From the NCBI GenBank assembly GCA_019634715.1, contig JAHCAU010000017.1, positions 1 through 64,000 on the forward strand: a stretch of DNA of 64,000 bases. The letters run 5' to 3'. The notes under the pieces are model-generated. The model was not told where the DNA came from. It worked only from the letters and a program-made list of their open reading frames with translations, and made no database searches. Positions 62,859-64,000 of the stretch are shown here, piece after piece (positions within the stretch are counted from its first letter, which is position 1; the number at the start of each line of letters is the position of its first letter). Both the position numbers and the translations under genes were made by a program. This DNA is from Lysobacter sp. (GTDB lineage: Bacteria > Pseudomonadota > Gammaproteobacteria > Xanthomonadales > Xanthomonadaceae).

Positions 62859-63417
62859 AAGCGCGGCCGTCGTCTTCCAGCAGTCGCCGCAAGCCATCCA
62901 GCCCGAGTTTCTCCATCGTTTCCAGATTGCGCTGCACGATCGCGTCCGGATCGGGATACGCGGCGACGGCGCGGTCGAGGCTGTCCTCGCGCAGCAGGTG
63001 CAAGGTCGGCCAGGGCGCGCGGTTGGTGCCGTTGCCGGGATCGTCCGGGTCGGTGTCGGCGAACTGGTACTGCGGATGGAAGCTGGCGACCTGCAGCACG
63101 CCGTCGAGGTCCAGCGCCTCGATCAGCGCGTCGACGCGGTCGAGGAAGTCGTTGTATTCGAGGAAATCGCCCAGCACGCGCGGATGCACCAGCAGGGTCG
63201 TGTCGATCTCCTCGGCCGGCGTGTCGCGCAGGCGCAGCAGTTCCTCGGCCAGTTCCTCCAGCAGGTCGTCCTCCAGCTCGGCATCGCTGAGCACGAAGCG
63301 CACCTGCTGCTTGACGTACACCGCCTTGGCGAACGGGCAGAGATTCAGCCCGATCACCGCGCGCTCCAGCCAGCGGCGGGTGGCGGCGAGTTCGGGGGCG
63401 TCGTCGTGGTCGTGCAT
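62854..63417 (-). CDS. DUF1415 family protein
   Basis: A 187-residue cytoplasmic protein of the DUF1415 family, common in gammaproteobacteria and of unknown activity. Family blocks are WLERAVIGLNLCPFAKAV near the N-terminus, LLVHPRVLGDFLEYNDFLD, and QVASFHPQYQFA with NRAPWPTLHLLRE following. The conserved CPFA Cys and FHPQYQF residues suggest a metal or thiol site. The stop codon belongs to a REP-like element. It lies 13 bases after yajQ in the same direction. Confidence 0.88.
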   Translation of the reverse strand: MHDHDDAPELAATRRWLERAVIGLNLCPFAKAVYVKQQVRFVLSDAELEDDLLEELAEELLRLRDTPAEEIDTTLLVHPRVLGDFLEYNDFLDRVDALIEALDLDGVLQVASFHPQYQFADTDPDDPGNGTNRAPWPTLHLLREDSLDRAVAAYPDPDAIVQRNLETMEKLGLDGLRRLLEDDGRAS

Positions 63418-63430
63418 GCGTCGTGTCGGA

Positions 63431-63913
63431 TCAGTCGCGGAAATTGTCGAACTGCAGCGGCTGCTCGAAGGTCTGGGCGCGGAGCAGGGCCATGGTGGCC
63501 TGCAGGTCGTCGCGCTTCTTGCCGGTGACGCGCAGCTTGTCGCCGTTGATCTGCGAATCGACCTTGAGCTTTGCGTCCTTGATCGCAGCCTGGATCTTCT
63601 TCGCCAGCTCGCGCTCGATGCCCTGCTTGACCGTGATCTTCTGGCGCGCGCCGGCGAGGTTGGTCTCGACGTCGCCGAAGTCGAGGCAACGCGCGTCGAT
63701 GCTGCGGGCGATCAGCCGCGCGCGCAGGATCTCGGTCATCTGCTGCAGCTGGAATTCGCTGGGCGCGGACTGCGTGATGAGCTTGTCGTCGAGCGTGAAC
63801 CTGGCGTCCACGTTCTTGAAGTCGAAGCGGGTGGACAGCTCGCGGTTGGCCTGGTCGACGGCGTTGGTCAGTTCGTGGACGTTGACTTCGGAGACGATGT
63901 CGAAGGAGGGCAT
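63431..63913 (-). CDS. yajQ: YajQ family nucleotide-binding protein
   Basis: A 160-residue protein starting MPSFDIVSEVN, with STRFDFKNVDA, KQGIERELAKKIQAAIKD and KLRVTGKKRDDLQ, the standard YajQ signature. YajQ has two ferredoxin-like folds and binds nucleotides; in Xanthomonas campestris a YajQ protein binds cyclic di-GMP and affects virulence gene expression. ATG 63913 gives the normal length and has GGAGGG-type purines nearby. It probably forms an operon with the DUF1415 gene. Confidence 0.94.
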   Translation of the reverse strand: MPSFDIVSEVNVHELTNAVDQANRELSTRFDFKNVDARFTLDDKLITQSAPSEFQLQQMTEILRARLIARSIDARCLDFGDVETNLAGARQKITVKQGIERELAKKIQAAIKDAKLKVDSQINGDKLRVTGKKRDDLQATMALLRAQTFEQPLQFDNFRD

Positions 63914-64000
63914 GGCGGTGGCAACGGGCGGTGGGGCGCACAGGGTAACCGATCGGCATCGCCGGCCCGCCTCGCGGAGCGCGCAGGCGGCGGTCACCGC

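Overview
The window is a piece of a high-GC gammaproteobacterial chromosome. It most likely comes from the Xanthomonadaceae/Lysobacteraceae (Lysobacter, Luteimonas or a close relative). The evidence is the HslVU, LipBA, TrpR, YajQ and RsmC-type housekeeping set, the two genes with Xanthomonadales-type T4SS effector tails (XVIPCD or XVIPCD-like), and REP-like elements beginning GTAGGAGCG. Genes are dense on both strands, and many are coupled by ATGA overlaps. No rRNA, tRNA, CRISPR array, transposase or integrase was recognised.

Layout. 0.1-2.1 kb: hslV-hslU protease behind a candidate heat-shock promoter. 2.2-4.4 kb: a lipoprotein followed by an HExxH protein with a C-terminal XVIPCD, i.e. a candidate immunity/effector pair; an orphan paralogue of the lipoprotein lies at 6.4 kb beyond a GspE-like ATPase. 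6.9-8.7 kb: a mutarotase and ubiE. 9.5-17.8 kb: a tightly overlapping eight-gene operon (TrpE-like, TrpG-like, PaaK-like ligase, FeeM-like N-acyltransferase, heme-oxygenase-like diiron oxidase, FMN reductase, acyl-CoA synthetase-like enzyme, alpha/beta hydrolase). It starts at a good sigma70-type promoter and is followed by trpR. I read it as a biosynthetic cluster for an anthranilate/chorismate-derived, N-acylated small molecule, and it is the best candidate here for an undescribed system.

18.4-30 kb is mostly conserved: a CsgG-like protein, an M1 aminopeptidase lipoprotein, a hydrolase, a lipoprotein gene broken by one frame at a (CG)7 tract, ybeD-lipB-lipA, the tail-specific protease prc and an AraC/alkyltransferase fusion. 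A 263-bp element with 32-bp perfect inverted ends and two internal hairpins separates this from two EamA/RarD transporters. 32-39 kb is an accessory stretch of small secreted proteins. It includes a visibly lower-GC island at about 33.3-34.8 kb, an M23/L,D-transpeptidase pair, and a second lipoprotein/effector pair (37.4-39.0 kb).

39.2-48.4 kb: an amidohydrolase; a MacAB-like export operon (adaptor, ATPase, two FtsX permeases); and, divergently, an ABC-2 transporter with a DesK/DesR-like two-component system. An 18-bp perfect dyad sits between the divergent operons. 48.6-58.2 kb: an exported amidohydrolase with a carbohydrate-binding-like tail, a membrane protein, an AAC(3)-I-like acetyltransferase, a YbbA/YbbP-type ABC system with a repeat element inserted between its two genes, and a secreted beta-helix protein. 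58.4-64 kb: an ECF sigma factor with a membrane partner, rsmC, a RsuA-type pseudouridine synthase, a HAD phosphatase, a repeat-rich gap, a DUF1415 protein and yajQ.

Dispersed palindromic repeats recur in the gaps. At two genes the GTAGGAG arm of a REP-like element supplies the TAG stop codon.
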